In this document: positions 54,330-64,000 of the stretch, one piece after another
Numbering within the stretch: the stretch's first letter is position 1
Layout of the letters: every line of letters starts with the position of its first letter
NCBI GenBank assembly: GCA_026018925.1
Contig: JAKSZU010000004.1
Location: 12,457,383 to 12,521,382, forward strand
Length of the DNA stretch: 64,000 nucleotides
Direction of reading: 5' to 3'
Origin: Tupaia tana
Lineage: Eukaryota > Chordata > Mammalia > Scandentia > Tupaiidae
The notes under the pieces: model-generated
Database searches by the model: none
What the model was told of the DNA's origin: nothing
Seen by the model: only the letters and a program-made list of their open reading frames with translations
Position numbers and translations under genes: made by a program

Positions 54330-55198
54330 CCTGGGGCACTGGCGGGAGAGGGCCGGAGGGCACAGGTGTAGGGAGAGGGAGGGGGAGGGAGGGAGGGGGT
54401 AGGAGGAGGTGGGAGGGCGCCTTACACGAGTCCTGGAGCCGGAGGTGGGCTGGGCAAGAGGGCAGGGCTGAGGCCGCTGTGTCTGACCTCGCCCGTGTCT
54501 GACCTCGCCCGGGCTCAGGACAGGCCAGACTCGGGCAGTGACGGGGGCGGGGAGCAGGTGGGACAGGGCAGGATGGCGGCTGCTGCTGAGGGGCGGCCCT
54601 GGCGCTGCTGAGCTGTGAGACCGGCAGCGGCTCTGGGCCAGGAACCCAGAGCTAGCCTTTGGATGTGCTGTTCAGACACTCCAGGCTGGAGTCAGAGAGG
54701 CCGGTGAACGACAGTGTGGACCCGGGGCTGCAAGCTGGCCTTGATGAGCTCGGAGAAGGGAGAGACAGAGACGGGGGAGGATGGAGCAGCTGGGGGACAG
54801 GCGAGCAGAGCCGGAGATGAGGGGACAGATAGGGACAGGGGCGAGGAGAGGCCAGGGGCCACGGAGCGCAGGAGGCACCTGAGGGTGTGCGTTTCCCGGT
54901 CTGCAGAGCCGCGGCAGCGGGGCGCCCAGCCTTGGCGGGAGCAGCAGCGAGATCGGCCCCTTTGGCCGCTGGGAGCTGTGTGAGGGTGGTGGGCCTGGAG
55001 GAGCCGCCTAGTGGGACTCAGGGTGCGGGGTGGGGCTTCCGGAGAGGAAGCCTGAGGAGAGGCAGTCCTGAGCGAGCTCACCTGCGGAGAGGGAGGCGAG
55101 GTGGAGGCGAGGGCCAGGGCTGGGATGGAGGCCCAGTGGGGGGAGCAGGAGGCAGCGCAGAAGCCACCAGGAGGGCCGGTTTCTCTGAAAGAGGCTTG

Positions 55199-55456
55199 GG
55201 GCCAGCAGGTGGCATAATGGCTGTTGCTGCACTCCCACGCAGTTGATCGTGATTTGAGTCTGGGACCAGTGGCTTAGACTCAGCCAGGGTGCGTGTGCAT
55301 GCGTGCCCCAAATCCCAAGAAGAGAATGCAGGAGAAGCGATTACAACGCAGCCATGCTCCCCGGGGGGCGATTCCTCGCTTTCTGTTTCTCTATCTCTCC
55401 GTCTCTCTGGTGAGTGCACACACCCTATAGCAAAAATCTCTCTAAAAAAATAAAGA
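55199..55456 (+). mobile_element. tRNA-derived SINE, long type (first of a three-copy cluster)
   Basis: GGGGCCAGCAGGTGGCATAATGG head, AATCCCAAGAAGAGAATGCAGG, GGGGGGCGATTCCTCGC, GGTGAGTGCACACACCCTATAGC, AAAAATC with an A-rich tail. Confidence 0.92.
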
Positions 55457-55457
55457 A

Positions 55458-55593
55458 GGGGCCAGCAGGCGGCATGGTGGTTGGGGGCGCTGGACTCCCG
55501 CATACCCAACTGCAGTTCAAATCCCAGACCTGGCGGCTTGGTTTCTCACTTTCCCTCTCTATCTCAGTCTGTCCCTCTCTGGTCAAGTTAAAA

Positions 55594-55630
<37 letters not shown>

Positions 55631-55661
55631 AGTAATTCTTTAAAAAAAAAAAAAAAAAGAA
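55458..55661 (+). mobile_element. tRNA-derived SINE, short type (second of the cluster)
   Basis: GGGGCCAGCAGGCGGCATGGTGG, CAGTTCAAATCCCAGACCTGG, TTTCTCACTTTCC, CTGGTCAAGTTAAAATAAA, (AAAT)n and a run of about 17 A. Confidence 0.92.
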
Positions 55662-55667
55662 AAGAGG

Positions 55668-55926
55668 GACCAGCAGTTAGCATAATGGCTATGTTGCTGG
55701 ACTCCCATGTAGTCTACCGTGGTTCGAGTCCCGGAACCAGTGGCTTAAACTCATGGTGGGCACATGTGCTTGCGTGCCCAAGATCCCAAGAGGAGAATGG
55801 AGGAGGAGGGATTGCGGGGTGGCCATCCCCCCTGGGGAGTGATTTCTCACTTTCTCTGTCCCTCTCTGTCTTTCTGGCAAGCGCATGTGCTCTATAGTAA
55901 AAACCTCTCAAAAAAAAAAAAAAAAA
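55668..55926 (+). mobile_element. tRNA-derived SINE, long type (third of the cluster)
   Basis: GACCAGCAGTTAGCATAATGG head, exact B-box GGTTCGAGTCCCGG, AGATCCCAAGAGGAGAATGG, GTGGCCATCCCCCCTGGGGAG, TGTGCTCTATAG, and about 17 A. It shares the TAATGGCT head variant with the first copy. Confidence 0.92.
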
Positions 55927-57500
55927 GAGAGAATGAAAAGAAAGAGCCTCTGTCATCAGGCCGGTGTTCGGATCCTTTGCTGGCTGAAGCAAACAGCCTT
56001 GCTTCCGTCGGGGAAGACTGCGAGCTTCCCTTCTGCAGGATCTCCCAATGTTTTGCTCTTGGCGGCCCCCAAACAGGAGAGCCCCCGCTGCGCCCTGCCC
56101 TGTCCCGGCGTTGGCGCCCACCGTGCTGATGACCGTATTCCCAGTGAGGCGTTACCTTGGCAACCAGCTCCACAGCTCACTCCTTAACCAGCCTCCTTTC
56201 CGCGGCCTCGCAGTCTGAAGCCCTCGCTGGGGCAGCCTGCCCCTTCCAGGTAGCAGCATCTCCCTTGGAGCAGTGGCCCTCCCCAGCCTCTGGTTGTCCT
56301 CCCCCGGGCGCTGCCATGGCGGGCAGCCCGCGGTCTCGTGGTGGTGGGAGCAGAGCCTCTGCGGTGGCTGCCTGCATGCCCGCAGGTCCCCAGGGCTCTG
56401 CCCACAGAACTGGCCAGGATGACGATGGCACCTGCCACCGGAGTCAGAGACGTTCCTGCGCACCCGAGGTGCTGTGGGTGGGGACGCAGACCGCCGGCGT
56501 TTGGGGGCGCAGGGAGAAAGGATCACTGACCGCGGAACCCTGTCCCATCCCGTCCACTTCTAAGGCAGGTGGGGGAGAGACTTCCGGACAGCGCCCTCCC
56601 CCAGGGCAGGGCGGGGAGGGGACAAAGCCTCCACCAGTTTCCTGTGGCCACCCCACAGGGGACCAGGAGTGGGTGTGGGAGTCCAGGCAGGGCTGAGGCC
56701 CAGGGGGGGTTGAGCAGCAGGTGGTGTGACTTCCCTTCGCCCTGAGCACAAGTGCCCCGGGCCAGCCCTGCGAGGTGGTGCAGGGGGCAGTGCTGTGCAG
56801 CAGGACAAGCGAGGGGTGGGGATGGTGAGGACAGGAACCCACCTCCTCCTTCTCAGGGCTCCCAAGCAGAGGCAGAGGCAGAGGCAGCAAGTGGGCCGGG
56901 CCGGAAGTCATCGGAGAAGCCCCTGGTGTACCAAGTGAGGGCCTTGGAGGGAACACAGAAGGAAAGACGGGGGTTCAACGCCATCGGGTGGGCCAGGGCC
57001 TTGCCGCTAACCCTGGAGCTGAGGACTGGAGGGCAGAGGAGCCAGCGAGGAGCTCCGGAGAAAATGAGGGGAAAGCTTTGTCCCCAGGCCCAGCCGCCGG
57101 CTCCGAGGGGAGAGACCGCAAAGCGGCCCAGCGGTTAGGGGGTGGTAAGACCCAGAGCGGCTGAACTTCGCGGGGCCTTTCCCTCCTCCCCGGGGAGCTC
57201 CCCTTTCCTTCAAGACCCAGCCCCCACACGGCCTCTTCCTCTGCGGGCCTCTCTGGATTCTTGCCCTCCGGTCTCCCACGGCCACCTTACGGCTTCAGGC
57301 CCAGGGAGGCCTGTGGCCTGGAGGTGTGCCCAGGCTTTGGCATGGAGCTTGGCTCAGGTTCCAAGCCCAGGCCCCCACCGCCTTTCTAGAAGGTGGAAGC
57401 CACACCCTGGCTCTGTCTACCTGGCCGATTTAATAGGTGAGCACCGGCTTTGGCTTTAGCGTCCTTGGCTGCCCAGGGAGGGTGCGGGTTAAAGGGGCAG
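55927..57500. other. Intergenic, no recognised gene
   Basis: GC-rich sequence, with CpGs somewhat enriched at 56080-56480 around an X-box motif. I recognise no exon or known repeat. Confidence 0.4.
56151..56164 (+). promoter_or_regulatory. RFX X-box, perfect match
   Basis: GTTACCTTGGCAAC satisfies GTNRCC-NN-RGYAAC at every position and is a near palindrome. CpG-rich sequence flanks it. Confidence 0.55.
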
Positions 57501-57690
57501 GGTAGCGGCACTGTAGTTAGGGCCACTGGGTCCCACGTGGCCCGCGGCACAGCTGGAGTCCTGGATCTGGGGCTTGGAAAACACTCCCGTGCCGGAATCC
57601 TGAGAGAAGGGAGGAGGCGGCTTTCCAGGGGAGGCGGGAGCTTTCTTATTCTCCTCTCCCTCCCTCGCTCTGTCTCTCTACCACGAAGCA
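57500..57690 (+). mobile_element. tRNA-derived SINE, long type, diverged
   Basis: GGTAGCGGCACTGTAGTTAGGGC, GGAGTCCTGGATCTGG, CTTGGAAAACACTCC, GGAATCCTGAGAGAAGGGAGG, CTTTCTTATTCTCC and TGTCTCTCTACC follow the family order. Confidence 0.6.
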
Positions 57691-58915
57691 GGAGTCCCGT
57701 AAATGACAGCCGCTCTCCTTCAGTGGGGAGGTCTCCTTGCTCAGGGTGGACTCGGGGAGGTCTTTGCACGGGCTCATGCCATCTACTGGAACCCGGCCAT
57801 GGGCCTGGGTCTCCCTGGGGACCTGGGAGCCCTTGCTCAGAGGGTGGCGGTGCCCGGAGTCTGAGTCTACAGAGCTTTGCGACAGTGACTTTGGAGCAGG
57901 GCTCGAGCGTGAGCTATTATTTCCATTAATCTCATTACCGAGGGGTGCGCTGGCCCTGGTCGTTGTCTGTTTACCCAGCGGCCTCCCGGCCCAGTGCAGA
58001 GCTGCGTCCTCGGGTGGGCAGGGCCTGGCACTGAGCCCAGCTCCGCAGAGCGCAGTGACAGCCGATGAAGAAATGAAGACATGTCCCAGGGGAGGTGATA
58101 TTTGAGCAGGAGAAGCTGAAGAGGCTCCGGGAAGGGCCTGAGGCCGCTGGCCGAGGCAGTAATGAAATGCTGGGCTGCTTCGGGCACTCCCTGGGGCCCT
58201 TGGGACTGGCTGAGCGGCAGCTTAACCTCCATGCGGGGCAGCCCCAGGGCGAGAGCTGAGGGGATGGTGCGGAGTCCTCCCCTGATGAGGGGGGGCAGGA
58301 GGCAGGCCTCTGGGAGGTCTCCACTTTCCCCACGGGTGGACCTTCTGCCTCACTGCCAACCCGTGGGAGGGCACCGCTGGGATCAGCCTCGCTCCAGCTG
58401 TGTGACCTGGTGGCTGCAGTGGCTCACGGTGAGAGGTGGCCGGGTGGCTCCGTGGGCCAGCTGGAGGCTGGAGAAAGGCAGGGGTATGAAGCCTGTGCTG
58501 CCCGTGGGTGTGTGACCTGCAGGTCACATCTACTTCCAGAGCAGGGGTGTCCTCCTCTGCAGGGTGGGGGTTGTCCGCGCTGGACAGTCGTGCAGATCAG
58601 GAGCAAAGCCGGACGGAGGTTTCAGGGAGGCGAGGGGCCAGGCAAGGCGTTCCTGGCAGGGATGGGCTGGGACAGGGTGGGCACGGGGCAGCAGACTCAG
58701 CATGGTGGGAGTGGGCGCTGCAGGCTGCAGGGGAAGGGGCGTCAGGAGCACCTGAGGCCAAGCGGGGCCGTGAATTTTATCTCGGGGACCAAGTTAGGGC
58801 TCTGGGCACCAGGTAAACCCACCCTCAACACCAACAGCACCTCCCACCTGGCACTGTGGGGCCCGAGACGGGCCCCACAGCCCCAGGGTTTAGTTGTCCA
58901 TCCTCCAAACTGCCC
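57691..58915. other. Intergenic, nothing recognised
   Basis: At 57908-57942 a short AT-rich patch (TATTATTTCCATTAATCTCATTACC) stands out. The rest is featureless GC-rich DNA with short open frames. Confidence 0.4.
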
Positions 58916-58919
58916 TCTG

Positions 58920-59072
58920 TCTCAGTGGGCACCGCTGGGACCTGCCAGCCTGTCTGGACCACAGAGAAGCTAGGGAAGTGGCCCCAGGTCACCAGCAGGC
59001 ATTTGGGGGTGGGACTGGGATTTGAAGCTGGCTGGCCAGCTCCAGCGTCCGCACCTCACCATGCCCCCTCCC
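58920..59072 (-). mobile_element. MIR fragment, reverse
   Basis: CACAGAGAAGCTAGGGAAGTGGCCCCAGGTCACCAGCAGGCATTTGGGGGTGGGACTGGGATTTGAAGCTGG is the reverse MIR core. Confidence 0.7.
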
Positions 59073-59091
59073 AGCTCTCCTGTGGTCAGTC

Positions 59092-59256
59092 CGGCACAGC
59101 GCCCCCAGGGCCCGGCACAGCACCCCCAGGGCCTGGCACAGCCCCCCCAGGGCCTGGCACAGTCCCCCCAGGGCCCAGCATAACCCCTGCCCCCAGGGCC
59201 CGGCACAGCACCCCTAGGGCCCGGCACAGCCCCTGCCCCCAGGGCCTGGCACAGCC
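59092..59256 (+). repeat. 20-bp minisatellite, about eight copies
   Basis: Unit CCCCCAGGGCCCGGCACAGC, with C/T variation and two units expanded by CCTGCC. Confidence 0.93.
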
Positions 59257-59689
59257 ATCCTTGGGCAGACAGACAGTTCCGGGTGGCCATCTGTCCCTAG
59301 CTGGGCTGGTTCCTGGGGGAGGGGAGTGGTTCTCAGAAATCCAATCAGCTGAGTGACTCAGTGCGCCGGCAGCCCCCTCCCCACACTCAGCCTCTCCCGG
59401 CCCTCCCCCCAGGGCTTCCCGGCAGGGGCCTGGGGTGTACTCTGAATATTCTCCTCCCCCCTTCCTGCACCCCTCAGTCACTGCTCCCTCGGCCCTGGGC
59501 CCCGGCATTCCAGGCTCTGTCCCTGAGTCCTCCTGCACCTCATGCTGGACCCCGCCTCTCTCCTGCTCCTTGTTACCCAGGAGGGGTCCTGCTACCCTAC
59601 AAGTCAACAAGGCGGTTCACTGACTCTCCCACCCACCTCCCACCTCCGTACCCCTGAGGCCCTCGGAAGCAGCTGGTGTCTCCCTGTGC

Positions 59690-59985
59690 CTTGTAGGGCC
59701 TCTGGGCTTTCGGAACCTGCTGATCCCTTCCAGGAATGCCCTTCTCTCGTCCTCAAGGTAAAGTCCTATTTAACTTCACATGGCACCTCCTCTGGGCAGC
59801 CTTCCCTGACTTCCCCAGGCAGAGCCCCCAGGGCCGTATTTAAAGCCCTGATCTTCGCAGCAGCCCCGTGTGTGACAATGATTCCGTCAGCTGTCCGCTC
59901 TCCCCCAGACTTTGACAGCTCCTCGGTGCCCAAGGAGCTGCCCGGCCGGCGCTCTCGCTGTGCCCTGTGCTGGCCAACAGTGCCC
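59690..59985 (+). mobile_element. L2 3' region
   Basis: CCAGGAATGCCCTTCTCTCG, AACTTCACATGGCACCTCCTCTGGGCAGCCTTCCCTGAC and GCAGCCCCGTGTGTGAC match L2 in order. The ORF across it is not a gene. Confidence 0.75.
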
Positions 59986-60502
59986 CTGCCCGACTGCCAG
60001 CTCTCTCACAGCCCTGGGGACAGGCCCACGTCCCCTGACTCCCATGACAGGTGGAAGCACACAGGCCAGTGACTTATAGACTCGGGGAGCCTCACCTGAG
60101 GCAGCAGCCCCTCCACCTCCTTTGGCCCGTGCCGAGATCTGGTGACCCAGTGAATGGGCGCCCCACGGCTGGGACCCTAGATCTGCCTGAGGCTGAAGGG
60201 GGGTGGGGGATTGACAAGGATTAGCCCGGCGTGTGCCAGGAGCCCCCGCAGCCCTGGGCCCAAGGCCACACTCTCACTTCAGATGAGCGGGCTGAGGGTA
60301 GGGTCCTAATGGAGCCGGGGAGCTGGCAGAGACAGGTTGGGACAAGGGTCTGAGGGGCCTCTGGAGGGGAAGGGGGTCCGGGCCGTGGCCTTGCCTAGTC
60401 GGGGTTTGAGCGGGGCTCTGTCATGGCGTTTTCAGGGTGAGGATCCAGCCAGGGCTTGCCCAGAGAGGCCGTTTGCAGCATCTGATGGCGGATGGGAGAA
60501 AA

Positions 60503-60724
60503 TGGGTTTAAGTCATGGTTGAGACCTTGGGCTTTGGAAATGGACAGACCTGGGTTCGAATCTTGCCTCTGTAAACTCATTAACTACGTGACCTTGGGCA
60601 ATGGCTTAACCTCTTGGGACCCAACTTTCCCCATTTGTAAAATGAGGATGTGTCATAGCAGGTTTTGTTGAGAGTCACAAATGTTGCACCCGAAGTATTT
60701 AGCATGGTATCAGTGCTTTGTAAC
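60503..60724 (+). mobile_element. MIR, well preserved
   Basis: GAGACCTTGGGCTTTGGAAATGGACAGACCTGGGTTCGAATCTTGCC, ACTACGTGACCTTGGGCAATGGCTTAACCTC, CCATTTGTAAAATGAGGATG and AGCATGGTATCAGTGCTTTG cover nearly the whole MIR. Confidence 0.9.
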
Positions 60725-60727
60725 TAT

Positions 60728-60853
60728 GAGGGACTTCAAAAAGTTTGTGGAAAAGTGGAATAAGGTGAGTTTATTTTAGCACCAAATTTTCTTGCAACCC
60801 CATTATAGATTTTTTATAATACACATTTTTTTCATGAACTTTTTGAAGACCCT
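60728..60853. mobile_element. Mariner-like non-autonomous inverted-repeat element, about 125 bp
   Basis: CTTCAAAAAGTT (60734-60745) and its complement AACTTTTTGAAG (60837-60848) lie in imperfect terminal inverted repeats of about 28 bp. The interior is AT-rich with no coding capacity, like the short mariner-type elements seen in several mammals. Confidence 0.75.
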
Positions 60854-61087
60854 GCCCCAGATGAGCTTTTGTTAATAGAGTCAGATGGGCTGGAGTTGGG
60901 TCGTGCTGAGTTAAGGCAGGATCCGTAAAATGCTAGGGCCAGGGTCGTCGGTCTGTCAGGGACCTGTCTGCATTTGTCCTTGCGATCACCCTGAGGCCTC
61001 CCCTGGACCAGGGTCCGGGCAGGGGCGCTCAGGGCCGGGGCTTGGTAAAAGCAGGATGGAGTGAGACAGACTGTAATTAGATTAGAG

Positions 61088-61290
61088 TTCTGTCTGTCAC
61101 CTGTGGTTAGAGTCCCAGACCTGGTGACCCGAAAATCGTGCCAGGTGCGTGTGTGTGCGTGTGTGCTCAGGATCCCAGGGGGAGAGTAAAGGTGGGACCG
61201 CAGCGTGGCCATCCCCCAGGGGGGACTTCTCGCTGTCCCCTCACTGTCTCTGGTGAGCACATGCACCCTATAGCAAAACCCAAAAATAGA
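61088..61290 (+). mobile_element. tRNA-derived SINE, long type, damaged 5' end
   Basis: TGTGGTTAGAGTCCCAGACCTGG, CGAAAATCGTGCCAGGTGCG, GGATCCCAGGGGGAGAGTAAAGG, GCGTGGCCATCCCCCAGGGGG, GGTGAGCACATGCACCCTATAGCAAAACCC. Confidence 0.82.
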
Positions 61291-61705
61291 AGCAGCCCTG
61301 CCTGACCAGTTGTTTTCTAGGTGAGCGTCCGGGCCCCGTAAAGTGGGGTAATACCGCTCAGCCCAGACAGGCACGAAGCAAGAGCATGATGCTGGCCCTG
61401 AGCCCCAATATTTTATTTCTAAATGGTTTCTCCCCAGGGGCTTCCACGTCGTGGGACTGATTTCTGAAGGAGTGGCTGCTCTCAGCTGGCCCTCTCACCC
61501 ACAGCGAGTCAGAGGCCCCCCCAGAGTGAGCCACCCCTTGGTTTGCAGGCTGGCAGGCCGCTGTACGTACAAGGGTGCCGACTGTCTGGAGCTGCGCCGA
61601 GATCTAGGGAAACAGACCTGGAAGGGCTGGTAGACTGTTTCCAGGTCCTTCTGAACCACACCTCCTCCTGGCGGCCGGCAGCAGATCGCCAGGGACGGAG
61701 CGTGC

Positions 61706-61721
61706 GCGCCCCCTGCTGGCC
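61706..61721 (-). promoter_or_regulatory. CTCF-like motif
   Basis: On the minus strand it reads GGCCAGCAGGGGGCGC, a very close match to the CTCF core. Confidence 0.65.
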
Positions 61722-62409
61722 CTCCTGCGCACTGCACCTTTGGCTTTGGACGGGGCCAGCTGGGTCTCAGGACTGAATGCCCACAGAAGCTGAAGTGCCC
61801 TCAGATCACCCACAGCTGACTCGCCGTGGAGAACGAGGCCTGTGTGGGCCAGGGGCTTGCCCAGAGCAGAAGTCCCGGGCAGGCTGTGTTAGTGGGGGCG
61901 GGAAGGAGAGCCTCTCCCTGGGGCCTTGCCGCTGCTCTCCAGCTCATAGGAGGTGAGGATGGGGCTGGGGCGGGTCCCAGCCCTCACCCAGCTGGCTGGT
62001 CAGTCGTGGGATCTGTGTTCTGTCTGGGGCTGTGCACTGCGTCTGCCAGCCAGGACTCGGGGGCTGAGGGGCTGAGGGGCTGTGTGTGTCCTGAGTGATG
62101 TTGGCGTCCATCAGCAGGTGGTGGGGCTGGGACGTCGCTGCACTGGTGCTCTGGTCCCCCAGCCTGCCATGCCGCCCGGCTCTGGGCTCTCCACCCCCAG
62201 AGGTGGGGGCGTGAAGGGACATGAGGGCAGGAAGGGTCTTGCCTTCAGAGCCAGGGCGGGGGCGAGGCTGCCTGCTGGACCTGAGATCTGAGGTGCTGCC
62301 CAAGCTCCGGCCAGGGGTGGGTGGCACCAGCAGATGGGGAGGTGGTCGGCCACAGCTATGACGGCTGGCTGGCTGAGCGCACTGCGTTCCAGAGCACTGC
62401 CTCCTCCTG

Positions 62410-62435
62410 ATCTGTGTGTGTGTGTGCAGGGCACC

Positions 62436-62470
<35 letters not shown>

Positions 62471-62476
62471 GGCATC

Positions 62477-62511
<35 letters not shown>

Positions 62512-62587
62512 GGCATCCACCCGTGTGTGTGCATATATGTGCAGGGCATCCACCTGTGTGTGTGTGTGTGTATGTGTGCAGGGCACC

Positions 62588-62626
<39 letters not shown>

Positions 62627-62634
62627 AGGGCACC

Positions 62635-62673
<39 letters not shown>

Positions 62674-62720
62674 GGCATCCACCCGTGTGTGTGCATATAT
62701 GTGCAGGGCATCCACCTGGC
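62410..62720 (+). repeat. Compound GT minisatellite with regular CAGGGCAYCCACC anchors
   Basis: Eight CAGGGCAYCCACC anchors (62427, 62468, 62509, 62542, 62579, 62626, 62671, 62704) are separated by (GT)n of 8-18 repeats. A block with GTGCATATATGTGCAGGGC occurs twice (near 62530 and 62692), showing a larger duplication. Confidence 0.95.
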
Positions 62721-62894
62721 GTGCCTGTCTCTGCCCGAGAATGGGAATTGGGGTTCACCAGTCGGCTGTGGAGCCTGGTCTCCCAGGAGCAGGCCCATGG
62801 GGGGCATGATCTGTGCCCCCGGCTCTGTGACACCGGGGAGGGGATTTGCAGGGGCATCTGGCCTCTGGTGGTGAGTGGAGAGGGCCTGGCTTGC

Positions 62895-62990
62895 AGCTCA
62901 GGTGGGAGTGTGGCACTGTCACCCCCATTTCCCGGGTGGCCCTGGGCAAGTCCCTTCCTCTTTCTGAGCCTCGTCCTCACCTACCGCTAG
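62895..62990 (+). mobile_element. MIR core fragment
   Basis: GTGGCCCTGGGCAAGTCCCTTCCTCTTTCTGAGCCTCGTCCTCACC follows the MIR core. Confidence 0.55.
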
Positions 62991-62999
62991 TGACAAGGC

Positions 63000-64000
63000 G
63001 CTGTAGCTCAGACGCCCAGGAGGGGCACGGACGCAGGTGGAGTGCCAGTGGAGCCCTGGAGGGCACTGCTCTCTCTAGCTTGGGCTCTGTGGTGGTTGGT
63101 CACCTGGGCCCTGCCTGTGCCCCTCTGCCTCCCCTGGCCAGGCTCCAGCTGCCCTGGCCTCCCTCTGGGCCTGGACTCTCCAGTCGGCCTGCAGCGCCTC
63201 CTGCCCCTGCTGGCTGGGAGCTGCAGGAGGGTCCTGCTCGGTGCCCCCCCCCCCCAGCCCCCAGGCCCTGTCCAGTGTCCCCTCATAGTGGCTGCTCTGG
63301 CCAGTGCAGGGGGAAGAGAGGGAGCGGAGAGGAGGAGAGGGAGAGTGGCACACCGTCCACGGGCCGGCCACACCATGACGTCCTTCCTCCAGTCCTCGGC
63401 CACAGGGCCGCGGGCACTCTTGCGCTCTGGTGAGTCTTGGTTTTGATCTGTGTGTGTGTGTGTGTCTGTGTGTGTAGGGCACACCTCCAGCAGAACCACA
63501 CCTCTTCACAGGCCTCGTGGCACAGGGTGGCCCCGATGCCCAGGGTGGCACTGGGCACTGGGAGTGGCCAGGCGAGTGGGTGGCGGTGGCTGCCAAGTGG
63601 AACGTAGCCCAGCTTTGCCAAATCTTTGAACTCTTCAAGAGAAGCAGAAAATTCAGATTTTCTATGTGAAATCTGCCTTTCAAATGTTGGCAATGATTAA
63701 AGGGAAAGGAAGAAAGGCAGACACTGGCCGTGGAGCCCTTCCGGGGCTGCATGTGGGCTGCGTGTGTGGAGGGCAGCCCGCTCCTGTGTGCGTGCTCAGG
63801 CGTGTGTGTGCCTGTGTGTGTGCTCAGGTGTGTGCATGCTCAGGTGTGTGTGTGTGCCTGTATGTGCGCTCACGTGTGTGTGCGCCTGTGTGCATGCTCA
63901 GGTGTGTGTGCCTGTGTGCGTGCTCACATGTGTGTACATGGGCGGGGCTTGTGGGGTAGCTGTGTGGGAGAGTTTGCCCTCATATCTGGGTCCGGGCACT
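63000..64000. other. Intergenic, GT-rich tracts, nothing coding recognised
   Basis: (GT)n at 63448-63477 and a loose GTGTGTGCCTGT / GCTCAGGTGTGTG repeat at 63775-63945 are the only structures. GC-rich elsewhere. A poly-C run lies at 63245-63256. Confidence 0.6.

Noticed and set aside
59542..60072. 176-codon open frame
   Set aside because: It coincides with an L2 3' fragment.
62410..62720. Regularly spaced repeats resembling a CRISPR array
   Set aside because: The spacers are GT microsatellites and the host is a mammal. It is a minisatellite.
62334..62990. 218-codon open frame over the compound GT repeat
   Set aside because: Cys-Val repeats from (GT)n only.
21000..64000. LAPTM5 exons, expected downstream of SDC3 from human gene order
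   Set aside because: I looked for its membrane-spanning exons in the translated frames and found none. The gene is probably beyond the window.

Overview
This is nuclear DNA from a placental mammal. It is GC-rich and CpG-depleted outside islands, has split genes with GT-AG introns, carries MIR, L2 and L1 fossils, and is dense in tRNA-derived SINEs. The only protein-coding gene I can support is syndecan-3 (SDC3) on the + strand. I see none of the Alu dimers, mouse B1/B2, carnivore SINEC or ruminant repeats I would recognise. One 7SL-like copy at about 46.1 kb hints at Euarchontoglires; a tree shrew is possible, but I cannot establish the species.

Layout. Positions 1-13,060 are intronic sequence upstream of SDC3 exon 2. 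The signal-peptide exon and gene promoter are not in the window. This part holds an old L1 3' end, MIRs, SINEs, a 43-bp tandem duplication, a 24-bp palindrome in a Z-DNA-prone tract, and three AT-rich clusters of homeodomain/POU-type motifs that look like intronic enhancers. Four exons then encode the rest of SDC3: 13,061-13,178; 14,322-14,932; 16,675-16,966; and 17,577-17,743. Together they give 395 residues: the N-terminal glycosaminoglycan-attachment cluster, the mucin-like Thr/Pro/Ala spacer, the membrane-proximal attachment sites, the transmembrane helix, and the cytoplasmic tail ending EFYA. A 3.1-kb 3' UTR follows, with two Pumilio-type elements and a poly(A) signal at 20,844.

From 20.86 to 64 kb I find no further coding exon. 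This looks like the intergenic region beyond SDC3; in human the next gene on that side is LAPTM5, from general knowledge and not seen here. It contains three CpG-island-like segments (20.86-21.6, 22.97-23.3 and 45.4-45.95 kb), the last next to CCAAT and RFX-like boxes. It also has two CTCF-like motifs in the same orientation, about 16 tRNA-type SINE insertions (two types sharing one head), MIR/L2 fragments and a mariner-like inverted-repeat element. At least eight tandem-repeat loci are present, including two 0.8-kb arrays at 28.6-30.7 kb with opposite strand polarity. The very long ORFs in this part are products of those repeats.

All repeat names, motif matches and CpG counts were made by eye. 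Exon boundaries are firm because splice sites, phase and protein similarity agree.
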